From contig JAKSTI010000002.1 in assembly GCA_024402665.1 (NCBI GenBank), positions 62,001-126,000 on the forward strand: a stretch of DNA of 64,000 nucleotides. The letters run 5' to 3'. The DNA is from Treponema sp. (GTDB lineage: Bacteria; Spirochaetota; Spirochaetia; Treponematales; Treponemataceae). The notes under the pieces were generated by a model. It did not search any database, was not told where the DNA came from, and saw only the letters and a program-made list of their open reading frames with translations. Below are positions 62,763 to 64,000 of the stretch, piece after piece (within the stretch, counting starts at the first letter, position 1; each line of letters begins with the position of its first letter). Made by a program: the position numbers and the translations under genes.

Positions 62763-64000
62763 ATGAAAAACAAGACAGAACATATCTTTGTAAATCAGAT
62801 TGGCTATGCTCCTGCAGAAAAGAAGCTGGCGTTTATTTCTAACTTTGACGGTTGTCCAAAAGAATTTAATCTTTGTGACAGTACTGGTAAGGTTGTTTAT
62901 TCTGGGAAACTTGGTGACGGAATAAAAGATGCCCTTTGTGAAGAAGAAGTTTTTTGTGCCGATTTTAGTGATTTTTCTGAAGAAGGTTCATTTACAGTTT
63001 GTTGCGGCGGATTTGAAAGTTATCCTGTAAAAATCGGCAAAAATCTTTATAACGACTTATACAAATCAATTTTGAATTATTATACGCTTTCCAGATGTGG
63101 AGAGGAAGTTTCTGATAAAAAATGGGGACATCCTGCCTGCCACACTGTTGAAGCAGATATTTACGGAACAGATTTAAAAACAACAATTACTGGCGGATGG
63201 CATGATGCTGGAGATTATGGCCGTTATGTTGTAGCAGGAACTAAAACTATAATGGACCTTTTGATGGCCTATGAAAACTCTGGCTCTGTTTATTCTGATT
63301 TTGATATTCTTGAAGAAGTTCGTTTTGAGCTTGAATGGCTTTTGAAAATGCAGCGGGAAGATGGTGCAGTTTATCACAAAATTTCCTGCTATCATTTCTG
63401 CGGATTTGTGTTCCCTCAGTTTGAAACAGAAAAACAGGTTCTTGCTCCTGTATCAACTGCTGCTACTGCTGACTTTGCAGGTTGTCTTGCATTTGCATCT
63501 TCATTTTATGAAAATCAGGACAAGGCTTTTGCAGACAAATTAATGGCAGCTGCATTAAAAGCACAATCTTATCTTGATTCAAATGAAGATAATTTTTATT
63601 CAAACCCAAAAGAAATTACAACTGGCGGTTATGGAGACATGAACGTTAGTGATGAACGATATTTTGCTTTATGTTCCATCTTTGTAAAAACAAAAGATGA
63701 AGCATTATTGAAAAGAGCAATTGAAATCAGACTTAAGGCAATCAGGGAAGAAGTGATTGATCCAAAAGCGCCATGGAGACGAACCTGGTTTGAATCTTAT
63801 TCATGGGGAAATGTATCTGCATACGGAACAGAAATCCTTCTTAGAAATAAAGAGTTGCTTCCTGCTGAACTTTATGAAGAATTAAAAAATGCAATTATCA
63901 CTCGTGCAGAAAAAATTGTTTCTGTAATTAATGCCGCTTCTTACAAAACAAGTCATGAGAGAGTTTTCTGGGGAAGTAACGGTATGGTTTGTGATGAAGC
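62763..64000 (+). CDS. Glycoside hydrolase family 9 enzyme, partial (3' end beyond the right edge)
   Basis: Cellulase-type inverting glycosidase. I translated 412 codons from the ATG at 62763. The N-terminus has an Ig-like cellulase domain (FVNQIGYAPAEKKLAFIS to about residue 95), then the (alpha/alpha)6 barrel with GGWHDAGDYGRYVVAGTK, which holds the catalytic Asp and matches GH9 closely, followed by helices with ATADFAGCLAFASS. There is no signal peptide, so it should act in the cytoplasm on imported cello- or beta-glucan oligosaccharides. The catalytic Glu and C-terminus are outside the window. Confidence 0.92.
   Translation, partial: MKNKTEHIFVNQIGYAPAEKKLAFISNFDGCPKEFNLCDSTGKVVYSGKLGDGIKDALCEEEVFCADFSDFSEEGSFTVCCGGFESYPVKIGKNLYNDLYKSILNYYTLSRCGEEVSDKKWGHPACHTVEADIYGTDLKTTITGGWHDAGDYGRYVVAGTKTIMDLLMAYENSGSVYSDFDILEEVRFELEWLLKMQREDGAVYHKISCYHFCGFVFPQFETEKQVLAPVSTAATADFAGCLAFASSFYENQDKAFADKLMAAALKAQSYLDSNEDNFYSNPKEITTGGYGDMNVSDERYFALCSIFVKTKDEALLKRAIEIRLKAIREEVIDPKAPWRRTWFESYSWGNVSAYGTEILLRNKELLPAELYEELKNAIITRAEKIVSVINAASYKTSHERVFWGSNGMVCDE

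Noticed and set aside
1-64000. CRISPR arrays, insertion sequences, prophage genes
   Set aside because: No regularly spaced repeats, transposase or phage structural genes were found. The only tandem repeat is the 131-bp unit, and the only recombinase is a lone serine enzyme.

Overview
The window is an AT-rich, gene-dense bacterial chromosome segment that most resembles a carbohydrate-using Treponema (Spirochaetota). This is inferred from the style of the proteins: many short lipoproteins and signal-peptide proteins of no known family, a lipoprotein alpha-2-macroglobulin beside PBP1C, c-di-GMP proteins with unusual sensors, an Lpl-type sugar ABC importer without its own ATPase, a GH9 glycosidase and a sialate O-acetylesterase-like enzyme. 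No rRNA marker is present, so the genus is not proven.

Layout. 1-16607 is a long minus-strand run: metK (behind a SAM-II-like riboswitch), a LacI-sensor/GGDEF diguanylate cyclase, trmN6, nth, a serine recombinase, an HD hydrolase, yhbY, pyrE, a membrane protein, alpha-2-macroglobulin and pbpC (cut by the left edge). 16815-20464 (plus) holds a small CBM48 protein, a beta-barrel protein, a lipoprotein and purM-purN. 20466-25552 (minus) holds the esterase and a 1150-aa protein joining ferredoxin, [FeFe]-hydrogenase-like, degenerate GGDEF, EAL and PAS-like parts. 25714-28170 looks accessory: a Phd/VapC toxin-antitoxin pair, a lipoprotein flanked by a short repeated motif, and a GC-rich hairpin-rich element inserted between gatC and gatA.

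28171-40976 (plus) is a long housekeeping stretch: gatA, patatin, an S1-domain protein, Lrp/AsnC regulator, aminotransferase, TPR protein, rsmE, a zincin-like protein, a Met/Pro-rich secreted protein, rsmG, an M29 peptidase, a VanY-type carboxypeptidase lipoprotein and a HAD phosphatase. 40994-46986 has a methyltransferase (minus), parA-parB, an M18 aminopeptidase (minus) and groEL. 47213-54617 is a sugar importer cluster (binding lipoprotein, two permeases), followed by a 131-bp tandem duplication, an SUMF1-like lipoprotein, an M48/Ste24 protease and a LacI regulator. 55124-60852 is a tight operon of two exported proteins (one a predicted barrel), a FecR-domain protein, a one-chain ECF transporter core (two ATPases plus EcfT), a Nudix hydrolase and a membrane protein. 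The right end has tRNA-Cys, an NlpC/P60 hydrolase, a lipoprotein and a GH9 enzyme cut by the edge.

The strongest leads are the SAM-II-like riboswitch before metK, the hydrogenase-like c-di-GMP phosphodiesterase fusion, the LacI-type sensor cyclase without a DNA-binding domain, the single-chain EcfA-EcfA-EcfT protein, the 131-bp duplication copying the end of a permease gene, and a set of promoters placed so that transcripts would start at or very near the start codon. All functions are read by eye from translated sequence; no database search was run.
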